A stretch of DNA of 64,000 bases from positions 186,001-250,000 of the forward strand of contig CAKZRP010000080.1 in NCBI GenBank assembly GCA_937146765.1, written 5' to 3'. Position numbers and translations under genes: made by a program. Below the pieces are notes generated by a model that did not search any database, had not been told where the DNA came from, and worked only from the letters and a program-made list of their open reading frames with translations. The stretch comes from an uncultured Paracoccaceae bacterium. Its GTDB lineage: Bacteria > Pseudomonadota > Alphaproteobacteria > Rhodobacterales > Rhodobacteraceae. Shown piece after piece: positions 54,247 to 61,970 of the stretch (the stretch's first letter is position 1; each line of letters starts with the position of its first letter).

Positions 54247-54639
54247 TCAAACCTTCAGCGGATTATCGGCGTCGTTGTCATCGGACACCACTGCCCCGAT
54301 CCGGGCGCGGCTTGTCGGGGTCAAACCGTATTCCGCAGCAAGTTGACGAGCCGTCTGTGCGGCCCGGTTCAACACACCGAATAGCTTGGGATCGATCAGA
54401 CCACCTGCGGCTGAGCGGTATTCTTCGACCTCGCGCACGTAACTGATAGCAGTGCAGTAGTTTTCAACACCTGAAAGGTCAGCCTTGGTTATTACACGCC
54501 GAGCGATCAATTGCGGCATGATCCGTCGCCACTCCGCTTTGGCGTGGGTGCTCAGGTATTTCGGCGCAGGTGGGGCCTTTGTCAGCGCATCTGCATCAGG
54601 TGCTAGCGGCGGCTTGACGCCACGAGAATGAACACTCAT
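54247..54639 (-). CDS. terS: Terminase small subunit, P27 type
   Basis: The 130-residue protein has the P27-family layout. A disordered basic start (MSVHSRGVKPPLAPD) is followed by YLSTHAKAEWRRIMPQLIARRVITKADLSGVENYCTAI and an end near RIGAVVSDDNDADNPLKV. It recognises phage DNA for packaging. Its ATG overlaps the adaptor stop by ATGA, and the large subunit gene starts directly after it. A start five codons upstream is less likely. Confidence 0.93.
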   Translation of the reverse strand: MSVHSRGVKPPLAPDADALTKAPPAPKYLSTHAKAEWRRIMPQLIARRVITKADLSGVENYCTAISYVREVEEYRSAAGGLIDPKLFGVLNRAAQTARQLAAEYGLTPTSRARIGAVVSDDNDADNPLKV

Positions 54640-54953
54640 TCCGCCACCGTGCATCGAAGCTCTAGGCCACGCTTGCGGCCCAGTTCAATAATTTCGTCGA
54701 TGTCAAATCTTCCACTACCATGGGCCACGCGATCTGCCAGTGTGACGCCTTCCAGATACCGGACTCGAAAGACAGCACTGCCGCCTTCAGCATCACCAAA
54801 CCCTGACAGGAACTCTTGGGTGTTACGTTGCACCAGCTCCGCGCGAATAGTTGCGATTGGCAACCAAACGGAGGACACCGTGCCAGACGGGGCCACGCTT
54901 TCGCTTTCCCGTTCGATACTGATCTGGTGTTGCAGCTTGCCGCCCCGGATCAT
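54636..54953 (-). CDS. Head-tail adaptor (head closure) protein
   Basis: The 105-residue protein starts MIRGGKLQHQISIER and matches the SPP1 gp16/HK97 head-closure family: short beta-barrel with VWLPIATIRAELVQRNTQEF and VRYLEGVTLADRV. It seals the portal vertex after packaging. Its ATG overlaps the stop of the preceding gene by ATGA, and a 15-codon upstream extension has no support. Confidence 0.88.
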   Translation of the reverse strand: MIRGGKLQHQISIERESESVAPSGTVSSVWLPIATIRAELVQRNTQEFLSGFGDAEGGSAVFRVRYLEGVTLADRVAHGSGRFDIDEIIELGRKRGLELRCTVAE

Positions 54954-55369
54954 ACTGACCACCGGATAACACCCTCGACCGTGCCGACACCATGGCAATA
55001 GGCGCGCGCAGGATCGGGGTCGCGCATGAATGCGAAGCTGGGACGAGTGTAGTCATCAATCCCTATGGCTTCACAAGCCGGAGTGTCCCAAAGCGCAACC
55101 GAAACTGCGGCTCCAATGCGCCGGGCGATGTCTTCACCATCAACCAAAGCCCAGATATGCAGGTCAATATAGACGCGCGTCAGGTAGGAGCCGCCACTGG
55201 CACGCCCAAGGTGAAGCGTTTGCGGCCCGGCCAAGATGATCGTCGGCAACTTGTCGGGTCGGGTGGAACCCGCACGGATCTGTGCAGCGGGAACTAGCGC
55301 CGATACCTCGGCGTCTTCGATTAGAGCCGCACGGATCGCGGTCTGAAACTCAGTGCAAGGATCAATCAT
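54950..55369 (-). CDS. DUF3168-family tail-terminator-like protein
   Basis: The 139-residue protein begins MIDPCTEFQTAIRAALIEDAEVSALV and contains YLTRVYIDLHIWALVDGEDIARRI, as in DUF3168 (HK97 gp11 / SPP1 gp17 type) proteins at the head-tail interface. It overlaps its neighbours on both sides by ATGA. Three of these connector genes are kept in the usual relative block, although gp16-like adaptor comes after rather than before it. Confidence 0.87.
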   Translation of the reverse strand: MIDPCTEFQTAIRAALIEDAEVSALVPAAQIRAGSTRPDKLPTIILAGPQTLHLGRASGGSYLTRVYIDLHIWALVDGEDIARRIGAAVSVALWDTPACEAIGIDDYTRPSFAFMRDPDPARAYCHGVGTVEGVIRWSV

Positions 55370-55800
55370 GCCTCGCGCTCCGCAGTCTTTCTAACCGCGC
55401 GCCCTACCGCCCGACTGATACGGCGTTCGACCTTCGGCTTCGCGATGCGGAATCCGGGCCGCATGAACGGCTGCGCCTCTTGCTTCACAGTTCCGAACTC
55501 CTGAAGATGACCGTGCCGGACGCGCTCATTCCCAACCGTGACCAGCGCTTCATTAGGACCGGCGGTGCGCTTGCCGCCGCCTTCTGCATAGGCGGGTGTC
55601 GTGTCACCTGCCGCGGTCACGGCAATGGAGCCCTTCAGGTCGCCCTCGTCTTCCGGCGCGAGCACGCGCATTACCTGCGCCACATCTTCAGCTCCGGCAA
55701 TGAGCGCCGGGCGCACATGCCTCAACACCTCTTCTGGGATTACCTTCAGGCGTTCACCCAAGCGGCGGGATTGTTCGGTAAGGCTTCTATCCCTCGACAT
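55366..55800 (-). CDS. HK97 gp10-family tail-completion protein
   Basis: The 144-residue protein has the gp10 core APEDEGDLKGSIAVTAAGD followed by HGHLQEFGTVKQEAQPFMRPGFR, a very common pattern in tail-completion proteins. It acts between head and tail assembly. It overlaps the end of the connector gene by 14 bases and the next gene by ATGA. Confidence 0.92.
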   Translation of the reverse strand: MSRDRSLTEQSRRLGERLKVIPEEVLRHVRPALIAGAEDVAQVMRVLAPEDEGDLKGSIAVTAAGDTTPAYAEGGGKRTAGPNEALVTVGNERVRHGHLQEFGTVKQEAQPFMRPGFRIAKPKVERRISRAVGRAVRKTAEREA

Positions 55801-56086
55801 GGCCCGTCACCTGTTCGCGAAACGGGGCCAACAGTTCGAGGATTCCGAAAGGAACCGGGCGCAAGGATATGTCACTGGCACCCTCGCGCTGTTCATACCA
55901 ATAGGAAGCCAGCTGCAAGGCTGCTTCGGTCATAGCCGGGTTGTCGCCAGTGAAGGTGGTGCCAGTGTGGCTGCCGATCCAAATCTCGGCAGCACTCAGC
56001 TTGTGAACGAGAAGCGCATCGTCAAGGTCATGTTCAAGATTGAGCTGCGCCTTCAGGAGAGTAATCGGTGTCAGGCCGTCATTCAT
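55787..56086 (-). CDS. HK97 gp6-family head-tail connector
   Basis: The 99-residue protein starts MNDGLTPITLLKAQLNLEHDLDDALLVHKLSAAEIWIG, the helical gp6 fold that forms a ring under the portal. GAGG spaced seven bases before this ATG supports the start; an 11-codon extension crosses a hairpin. That GAGG lies inside the stem of the inverted repeat at 56089-56130, so translation could be controlled. Confidence 0.92.
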   Translation of the reverse strand: MNDGLTPITLLKAQLNLEHDLDDALLVHKLSAAEIWIGSHTGTTFTGDNPAMTEAALQLASYWYEQREGASDISLRPVPFGILELLAPFREQVTGHVEG

Positions 56087-56088
56087 CA

Positions 56089-56130
56089 GATACCTCAATG
56101 TGTGGCAAAAATGTAACACATCGAGGTATC
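56089..56130 (-). promoter_or_regulatory. Inverted repeat B overlapping the connector ribosome binding site
   Basis: On the minus strand GATACCTCGATGTG and CACATTGAGGTATC form a 14-bp stem with one G-U pair around a 14-base loop containing ATTTTTGC. The right arm includes the GAGG of the connector gene, whose ATG lies three bases further. It could hide the ribosome binding site in mRNA or be a protein-binding site in DNA. Confidence 0.7.
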
Positions 56131-56357
56131 GCTTTGAAGAGTCTGAAAAAGTTATTTTCAGGCTATCTTGTGCGGACCTCCCCCCGCCGGTCTAGTCACA
56201 TTAGAAAAGTCTTCCCTCGCCCCCCCCAAGCAACGAAGCGCATAGAGACCAAAACACGCTTGTCACCTAAATCGAGAACTCTCGATAGTAAAATTTGAAT
56301 CGATCAGGGGGCGGTATGCATCTAGCTTTAAAAGGTTGTCGATCTAGTCACTAAAAC
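56131..56357. other. Gap between connector and PIN gene
   Basis: About 230 bases without a gene. It contains runs of C (near 56184 and 56220) and a perfect 16-base palindrome ATCGAGAACTCTCGAT-like at 56271-56286 (ATCGAGA, AC, TCTCGAT). The palindrome lacks a U run, so it is at best a weak terminator for the ATPase-PIN unit. This may mark the insertion boundary. Confidence 0.45.
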
Positions 56358-56813
56358 CTAAACAGCTTTTCGAAAGGTGGCTTCGGATTTGACGAATTTT
56401 AAATTGGGGAAATATCGATGCCCAACACGATGCCTCACTAAGTCTTTGCACCTACTCATTCTTTTATCGTAAGTTAAAATGTTCTCGCACTTTGAAATCG
56501 CGGCAAGAGCTATTATGTGAATATCATCGCACTCCGAAGGGCATGAGCCGCAGATGCTAGTGATTCTTTCGTGAATTTTAAGCTCGAACGTGTCAACGTC
56601 CGCGGAATTTACGCGCGTCGCTTTTTTTGAGTCACTCCAGTTCTTCAAAAGCCTTTGGAGGATTTCTTTCTTCCTAACTTCCTCCATATACTTTTTCCCG
56701 CCATAAAAAACATGGTGCTTGTTCGAACTATTCATTTCATCGAAGAAGTAATCGGGATAGCCCTCCTTGCCGCGACCAATGGGAACATTTAAGTCAATTA
56801 TAAAACTTGTCAT
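56358..56813 (-). CDS. PIN-like nuclease domain protein, partner of ATPase
   Basis: The 151-residue protein starts MTSFIIDLNVPIGRG, with an early Asp as in PIN nucleases. It carries a later acidic pair in CPSECDDIHIIALAAISKCENILTYDKRM, the usual PIN pattern of Asp before a helix and an ILTYDK strand. PIN domains cut RNA using Mg held by acids. Its ATG shares one base with the ATPase stop (TAATG), so the two are translationally coupled. Base composition is AT-rich, like the ATPase gene and unlike phage genes next to it. A toxin or defence effector role is inferred. Confidence 0.7.
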   Translation of the reverse strand: MTSFIIDLNVPIGRGKEGYPDYFFDEMNSSNKHHVFYGGKKYMEEVRKKEILQRLLKNWSDSKKATRVNSADVDTFELKIHERITSICGSCPSECDDIHIIALAAISKCENILTYDKRMSRCKDLVRHRVGHRYFPNLKFVKSEATFRKAV

Positions 56814-58135
56814 TACAGGCTCTCCAAAATTCTCATATTTTCATCAATGAAGAAGCTGCGATACTCGTCGTGCACGGAGGCAAAGGAGCCATCATCCTCA
56901 ATTTCCATTTCGTAGCACTCATTGAGGCCAGTTTCAGGATTGTGCCTAAAGAATATGACTTGGGACTCTACCTTTTCGTCATTCTTAGCTAAAGCTTGGG
57001 AAACCCTGAAACGATCAATAATGAAATCACTATGAGTTTCGATGATTAGATTCGGCCCTTCGTCAGCTCCATCGTGAATGTAGCTGCCAAACTCGGCTTG
57101 GGCTCTAGGATGCAGGTGAAGCTCAGGTTGCTGAACAAGAAGCGTAGTGGATTTTGTGGAGAATAGTTTATCAATCGCCACAGGTAGAATTTGGCTTACT
57201 CCGTATCCCAATTCGTCAATGTAAAAGTTTTTCCCTGATTTTTCGACGGTAATGATAAATGGCTTATCACCTACACTTGTTTCAATTTGCTCTATAGAAA
57301 TTGCCTCGAACAAGCCGCTTGATCTCCCGAAGGAGTTCAAGCGGCTTTTGAATTCCGGAATGTATTCTGCAATATCTTTAAAAACAAAAGGAGCGTGATT
57401 GCCAGAAGAATCAAAGGTGGTTGACTTGTCCCCATGCAAAAGACGTTCCGGAGCTTTTCGAGAAGGCCCGTAGGAATATGCGCGAAACTCACGAGGCAAC
57501 GACAACGGGTTATAGTAATCTGTTGGGTTAACGATTCTCGAAACAATGGATACTACCGATCTCCAACCTTCATTTGAGTAATCATTTAAAATAAAGTCGG
57601 GTCCTTCGAAGGCTACACCGTCCATGCCAGAGAAGGCATCTACATGTTTCCTGTGAAGGATTGTAAAATCCTCAGCGAGTTCTTCATTAGACACCTCACT
57701 GTGTGAAACATATAGTCGATCATCGGTTTGTCGGCGAAATATCGTAAAGAAGTGATTGGGTGTCGCGACTGTCACGCAAGCAACAGTCAAAAAATCTCCT
57801 ACGTGGAAGTAGGTAACAAGTCTACCAAAGAATTTACATCCGTTTTCGGAACCCTCATCTTTCGAGCAAGAGGCAAATCCCATAGTCATATGCCCACCAT
57901 CGCCTAAACGCCCAATGATGTCGCTCGCGGAACTGATTGAATCAATCGACCCAAAAGCTTCAAAGGAAAAAACGAACCCTGGATCTGAAACAGTTTCGAA
58001 TAGTTGTTGAAAACTGGACTTTCCAGTGCTATTTTCCCCAACTAAAAAATTAACTTTCTTCAATGTATGCCACCCATCCGGTGCGCCTTTGAAGTTTTGT
58101 GAGTATGCATGAAAGTAGGGAGATTTAGTTTTCAT
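56813..58135 (-). CDS. OLD/AAA-type ATPase, partner of PIN-like nuclease
   Basis: The 440-residue protein has an ABC-like ATPase fold. Walker A is GENSTGKSS (33-41), the signature is ELGYGVSQILPV (about 312-323), Walker B is TLLVQQPELHLHPRAQ, and the H-loop is IIETHSDFIIDR. It belongs with the AAA_15/AAA_21 and OLD ATPases but has no TOPRIM domain. Similar ATPases pair with nucleases in Septu and PARIS defence systems; here the partner is a PIN-like protein. In Walker B, Gln-Gln-Pro-Glu replaces the more usual Glu-Glu-Pro-Glu. The ribosome binding site is weak. It has its own promoter just upstream. Confidence 0.85.
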   Translation of the reverse strand: MKTKSPYFHAYSQNFKGAPDGWHTLKKVNFLVGENSTGKSSFQQLFETVSDPGFVFSFEAFGSIDSISSASDIIGRLGDGGHMTMGFASCSKDEGSENGCKFFGRLVTYFHVGDFLTVACVTVATPNHFFTIFRRQTDDRLYVSHSEVSNEELAEDFTILHRKHVDAFSGMDGVAFEGPDFILNDYSNEGWRSVVSIVSRIVNPTDYYNPLSLPREFRAYSYGPSRKAPERLLHGDKSTTFDSSGNHAPFVFKDIAEYIPEFKSRLNSFGRSSGLFEAISIEQIETSVGDKPFIITVEKSGKNFYIDELGYGVSQILPVAIDKLFSTKSTTLLVQQPELHLHPRAQAEFGSYIHDGADEGPNLIIETHSDFIIDRFRVSQALAKNDEKVESQVIFFRHNPETGLNECYEMEIEDDGSFASVHDEYRSFFIDENMRILESL

Positions 58136-58162
58136 TTGAATGCCCAGTTCTTAATCATGTCG

Positions 58163-58190
58163 ATCATACGTCCGTTTTCTAGTGATGCAA
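58163..58190 (-). promoter_or_regulatory. Promoter of the ATPase-PIN unit
   Basis: On the minus strand TTGCAT (58185-58190), 16 bases, TATGAT (58163-58168) lies right after the HNH gene and about 30 bases before the ATPase ATG. The -10 hexamer matches five of six consensus bases. An own promoter fits a moron-like insertion. Confidence 0.55.
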
Positions 58191-58200
58191 CCAGTTTTGC

Positions 58201-58554
58201 TTAACTTGCATTCGGCTTTTTGGCTTGATCTGATTGCTGCTTCTCCCGGTCATGGCAGGGCTTGCACAGAGGTTGCCAGTTCGACCGATCCCACAACAGC
58301 GCTTCATTGCCCCGGTGCGGGATGATGTGGTCCACCACAGTAGCCGGGGCGTAGCACATGGTGCAGAGCGGGTGACAGGCTAGGAATTCCACCCGCGCTT
58401 TGCGCCATGCGTGGTTGTAGCCGCGCTGTGCTGCGGTCGGGCGCGTCGCGTCATGGCGACGGTTGCGGGCGCGGGTGCTTGCGATCTGACAATCACAACG
58501 CACACCGTGCGGAACAATCCTGCCGCAGGAACATAGACGAGGTGGCCGGGGCAT
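58201..58554 (-). CDS. HNH endonuclease
   Basis: The 117-residue protein has four zinc-binding Cys (CHPLCTMC and CKPCH) and the HNH core VVDHIIPHRGNEALLWDRSNWQPLCKPCHDRE, as in phage HNH proteins that help terminase cut packaged DNA. In HK97-type phages such a gene usually sits before terS; here the connector block and an insertion lie between them. It ends 66 bases before the ATPase gene. Confidence 0.93.
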   Translation of the reverse strand: MPRPPRLCSCGRIVPHGVRCDCQIASTRARNRRHDATRPTAAQRGYNHAWRKARVEFLACHPLCTMCYAPATVVDHIIPHRGNEALLWDRSNWQPLCKPCHDREKQQSDQAKKPNAS

Positions 58555-58562
58555 TTCTCATC

Positions 58563-58844
58563 TCACCAAAGCAAAGTGACTTCATGAAAATCCGTTCCAC
58601 TAAACCAGATTTTCTTCACGGAAAGATATTCTGTTATTCCTTCCATCACATATAGATCCACGACCGCATCGTTTAGGAATGTTACCCGTAAGCTCCCGCA
58701 TTCATTAAGATCAAGCCTCCTCACCCTGAAAGCTGAAGGAATAACAGGTAGATCATCATAGTCGCTAGGAGCGACAGTCATTGCATTCTCAAAGGTTCGA
58801 TTGAAACCGCGCGAATAACCGCTAAACGGATCCCTTATTGGCAT
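58563..58844 (-). CDS. Spike base-like small phage protein
   Basis: The 93-residue protein starts MPIRDPFSGYSRGFNRTF and ends in TLLW, with VAPSDYDDL and SLRVTFLNDAVVDLYV between. This layout (DPF.G start, PNDdaDLP, beta-rich, LW end) resembles the small spike-base protein family known from Rhodobacter gene transfer agents and related phages. The ATG is chosen because AAGGAA lies before it; the frame can also open from a TTG six codons upstream. Assignment by recalled family pattern. Confidence 0.6.
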   Translation of the reverse strand: MPIRDPFSGYSRGFNRTFENAMTVAPSDYDDLPVIPSAFRVRRLDLNECGSLRVTFLNDAVVDLYVMEGITEYLSVKKIWFSGTDFHEVTLLW

Positions 58845-58858
58845 TTCAAGATTCCTTT

Positions 58859-59485
58859 TCAATTCTGGATTACAGATCCGACTTTTTGACTCGCCATCTG
58901 TTTCAGCGCCATCAAGCCAGCAAGATCAAACTCGGGGTCCATACCGTCTTGTCGGGGTGGCTTGGGGTGCGATTGCGCATTGGTCCGGGTCTCTGCTGTT
59001 CCGTGCAGCAGCTTCAGCATCTCGATATGTGCATCGAAGGCATCTAGGATTTCTTGAGGGGTCGCGGCCCATGCGATTTCCGGGGGCCAACGAAGCCAGC
59101 CAGTCGCATAGCCATAGAGCTGAGAAAACAGATTGGGCCACGGAACCGAAGAGGCTTCGACGGGCGCGGCGTCAGCCTTTTCTGTAGCCCCAGGCAATAA
59201 AGACGCAACAAGGGCCAAACACGCAGCTTTTGCGGTCCGCGCAAATTGCGCAAAGGGTGTCTGCCTGACCACAGCCGCCAATTCTGCGCGCTCCTGCCGC
59301 CCTGCCCCGACCTCGATCACTTTCCAGATTGTTCGGGTATCAAATTCCTCGATCTTGCGAAGCAATTGCGGAAAGCCATCGTGTAAACGCGCCAGCTGGA
59401 TTGCTGCGCGCAAAGACGGGCGAAGGAGCACGACGCAACCGCCGTGCTCCAACACGATTTCAGGACTATATTGCTGCCCTGCCAT
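58859..59485 (-). CDS. Putative tail assembly chaperone
   Basis: The 208-residue protein starts MAGQQYSPEIVLEHGGCVVLLRPSLRAAIQLARLHDGFPQLL. Further on it has LFSQLYGYATGWLRWPPEIAWAATPQEILDAFDAH, which recalls the W-P...W-TP-E pattern of tail assembly chaperones. These proteins guide tape measure folding. It starts seven bases after the capsid gene. A 13-codon upstream extension would overlap that gene. The function is moderately supported. Confidence 0.55.
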   Translation of the reverse strand: MAGQQYSPEIVLEHGGCVVLLRPSLRAAIQLARLHDGFPQLLRKIEEFDTRTIWKVIEVGAGRQERAELAAVVRQTPFAQFARTAKAACLALVASLLPGATEKADAAPVEASSVPWPNLFSQLYGYATGWLRWPPEIAWAATPQEILDAFDAHIEMLKLLHGTAETRTNAQSHPKPPRQDGMDPEFDLAGLMALKQMASQKVGSVIQN

Positions 59486-59492
59486 CGCTGGC

Positions 59493-61031
59493 TTAGGCTG
59501 CCATCTTGAGTTTCCGGAAGGCATCCGGACGGATCACGCCAGCCCCTACGCGACGGCGAGCGTGGTAACGCATCAGGCCATTGGCACGCTGGGTATACGG
59601 GTCTGCCAGAACGGCGAGCGAGAGCCGATCATAGATCCGGTAGCCGCGTTTGAAGTCGCCAAAAATGATCGGTTCAGCAGTTGCGCCGATGTCAGGCATA
59701 TCAACAGCTTCAACCACGGGACGACCGAGGATCGTTTCGGGCTGACCTGCTTGATAGGAAGGCTGCCACAGGTAATTGCCGTGGCCGTCTTTCAGGGAGC
59801 GCAACGCCGCGAGGGTGGTGCCATTCATGACCCAGCTGCCTGCGTTTCGGTAAGTCGCGGGAAGCGCATACATCAGAGCGATCAGCTCATCCGGCGAGAT
59901 GACAGCACCGCTTGCCGCATTCGTGACCGAGATATTCGCGTCAGCCATGAAACCAGACGGTTCAAGGGCGGCACTGCCACTGACGAAGGCGAGGCTCTCC
60001 TTCTGGCCGAAGTCTTCAGCAAGGGCGAGATTCACCTCGCTCAGGACGTTTGCACTGTCTTCGGCCAGCTGAAGAGACATATCGACGAAGGTCGAAAGCT
60101 CCTTAACCCCGATCTCGGATTGATCGAAGGTCGGTTCGCTGCCGGTGCGCTGGGTGGTTTCGCCCACCCATACAGCATTGGTGACGCTGGTTCGCTTGGG
60201 CAGGATGATTGTCGCGCCCGAGGTGGAGCGCACATCTGCAATTGCGCGGATCGGGCTGAACTCCACCAGATTGCGGATGAATTCGCCGCTCACTTCCTCG
60301 GGGGCAAGGATATGATTTGCGGTGTCGCTGGCTGTGGTCAGAGATTTCTTGTCGCCGGTGGATAGGTAGTGGGTGAAGTCTTTGACCTCGGCGGCGCTCA
60401 TTGCCGGTTGCGGCACGCCGACAACCAAAGGGCGGTTGCCTTTGGCTTCCAGCCGGTCCAAGCGGTTCTTGATTTCGTTGAATGCCTTCATATCGATCTG
60501 CGGCACCTGCGGCGTATCATTCGCCGGGACCACAGCAACCTGTTCAATTTCCTCGTTTTCCACTTTGGGATTCTCCTTGAGGGGGGATGCGCCATTCGAT
60601 TTGAGTGAAGTGATCTGCGCGCCCGGATGGCAGGGAATGGCGACGACAGAAATTTCATGCAGCAGTGCAGCGGAAATGGTGCGGCCCTTCGCGTTGCGCT
60701 TCGCCTGTTTGGTGACAAAGCCAATCGAGAGGCCTGTGACGGCTTTGCTGCGGATCATCGCGCGCACCTCTCGCGCCCGCTCCACATCATCAACCAGAAG
60801 GTGGCCTTTCACAGTTAGGCCGGTGTCTGTTTCTAGGATTTGATCCCAAACCCCGATGACCTGCGCCGGATCATGGTTGAACAACATGGGCAAGGTAGAG
60901 GGCGCAGACATCGCACCCTTTTCGATCACATCGCCGACACGATCAGCGGAACCGAAGGGCCAAGCGACACCCGTAATTTCTCCGGTGTCGGTGACGGTCA
61001 GAGCGGCTTTGACCTCGATACGGTCTGTCAT
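59493..61031 (-). CDS. Prohead protease-major capsid protein fusion
   Basis: The 512-residue protein joins an HK97-type prohead protease (residues of about 1-150) with a HK97-fold capsid protein (about 215-505). The protease part shows MTDRIEVKAALTVTDTGEITGVAWPFGSADRVGD, His in LFNHDP and Ser in LSIGF. The capsid part starts after an acidic linker and has VPQIDMKAFNEIKNRLDRLE as a delta-like coiled coil and NRLGV-like surface segments, ending YHARRRVGAGVIRPDAFRKL. Fusion proteins of this kind self-process during assembly. It overlaps the gpI-like gene by ATGA. Confidence 0.95.
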   Translation of the reverse strand: MTDRIEVKAALTVTDTGEITGVAWPFGSADRVGDVIEKGAMSAPSTLPMLFNHDPAQVIGVWDQILETDTGLTVKGHLLVDDVERAREVRAMIRSKAVTGLSIGFVTKQAKRNAKGRTISAALLHEISVVAIPCHPGAQITSLKSNGASPLKENPKVENEEIEQVAVVPANDTPQVPQIDMKAFNEIKNRLDRLEAKGNRPLVVGVPQPAMSAAEVKDFTHYLSTGDKKSLTTASDTANHILAPEEVSGEFIRNLVEFSPIRAIADVRSTSGATIILPKRTSVTNAVWVGETTQRTGSEPTFDQSEIGVKELSTFVDMSLQLAEDSANVLSEVNLALAEDFGQKESLAFVSGSAALEPSGFMADANISVTNAASGAVISPDELIALMYALPATYRNAGSWVMNGTTLAALRSLKDGHGNYLWQPSYQAGQPETILGRPVVEAVDMPDIGATAEPIIFGDFKRGYRIYDRLSLAVLADPYTQRANGLMRYHARRRVGAGVIRPDAFRKLKMAA

Positions 61032-61660
61032 GCTACGGCCTCAGGATTCACGGGGGCAACAGGCTGCTCGATCAGGTGTTCAAGACCGGTGGCGTTCATG
61101 CCGCCGGAGATCAGCATGCCACCGACGATGATCGGGCCGCCGTATACGATCTGAACCGACCGCCCCTGACCGTAACCTGAAACAGGGCCTGTGATGGTGT
61201 AGCTCTTTTCCTCGCTTTGGCTTTCGGTCTCGGGCGCAAGCATGGTCGAGACCCCACTCAGGGCCATGGCAAAGCCAAGCTGACCAATTGCATTTCCCCA
61301 TGCACTTGAACCGCTTAATGCAGCGGCAGTAAGAGGGGCCGCCTGACCGAAGGTGGCAACCACAAGGGTTGCTCCTAGGATCGCTTTGAGAGAGCCGCCA
61401 TTGTCCTTGGCACCAATCGCCTGGGGAATGAAATGGAGGTCAGCTGCGCCGAGCTTGAAACCTTTTACCATCTCCTCATCGAGCGGCATTCCAGTCTGCG
61501 CGTCTCCGCGCATAACATGCCAGCTGCCCTCTTTGAGATCATTGAGGAAGCCGGGAAAATTGGCGGAGAGTGCAGTAATGGCCTCGATTGCCGTCCCGAC
61601 TTCGAGATCTAGAACCTCGCCGTATTTGCGCAGCGAGCCATGCAGGTGGACCTTACGCAT
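61028..61660 (-). CDS. Lambda gpI-like tail assembly protein
   Basis: The 210-residue protein begins MRKVHLHGSLRKYGEVLDLEVGTAIEAITALSANFPGF, which closely follows lambda gpI, and has a hydrophobic middle (VVATFGQAAPLTAAALSG) and a Gly-rich end (GGPIIVGGMLISGGMNATG). In lambda-like phages gpI lies next to gpK and the tip protein gpJ; neither was found in the window. Here it is between a chaperone gene and the capsid gene, overlapping both. Confidence 0.88.
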   Translation of the reverse strand: MRKVHLHGSLRKYGEVLDLEVGTAIEAITALSANFPGFLNDLKEGSWHVMRGDAQTGMPLDEEMVKGFKLGAADLHFIPQAIGAKDNGGSLKAILGATLVVATFGQAAPLTAAALSGSSAWGNAIGQLGFAMALSGVSTMLAPETESQSEEKSYTITGPVSGYGQGRSVQIVYGGPIIVGGMLISGGMNATGLEHLIEQPVAPVNPEAVA

Positions 61661-61970
61661 GATCAGCCTCCACACCGCCCCACCGCGCATCCAGAATGTC
61701 CAGTGCCAGAGGATACAACTCATCAATCGGTTGGTTGCGCGCATAGGCGTCAGTTAGGCGTGCAGCTCTTTCCGGGTTGCACCCACCGCCGATAAGACCG
61801 AGCCGGATAATCTCTGTGAGATCGGCAAGCTTGAACTGCATGTTGACCGCGCGAAGGTATAGCGCACCGATACCCAGATCTGCTATCCGCTCCAGCTCGC
61901 CGATCAGGTCATCGGTCAGCGCGAAGGTATAATCGGCGTCACCGAAGAATGCCGTGTGAGTCAGGGTCAT
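61653..61970 (-). CDS. GTA gp10-like tail assembly chaperone
   Basis: The 105-residue protein, MTLTHTAFFGDADYTFALTDDLIGELERIADLGIGALYLR..., fits the GTA-gp10/TAC_11 family of tail assembly chaperones: a beta start, LTDDLIGELE, a central helix, and LTEIIRLGLIGGG. It begins with an ATGA overlap with the portal stop and overlaps the gpI-like gene by eight bases. It would normally sit before the tape measure gene, which here is 9 kb away. Confidence 0.75.
   Translation of the reverse strand: MTLTHTAFFGDADYTFALTDDLIGELERIADLGIGALYLRAVNMQFKLADLTEIIRLGLIGGGCNPERAARLTDAYARNQPIDELYPLALDILDARWGGVEADHA

Noticed and set aside
56180..56230. Runs of C as a possible sign of sequencing error or frameshift
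   Set aside because: They lie in a non-coding gap and interrupt no gene.
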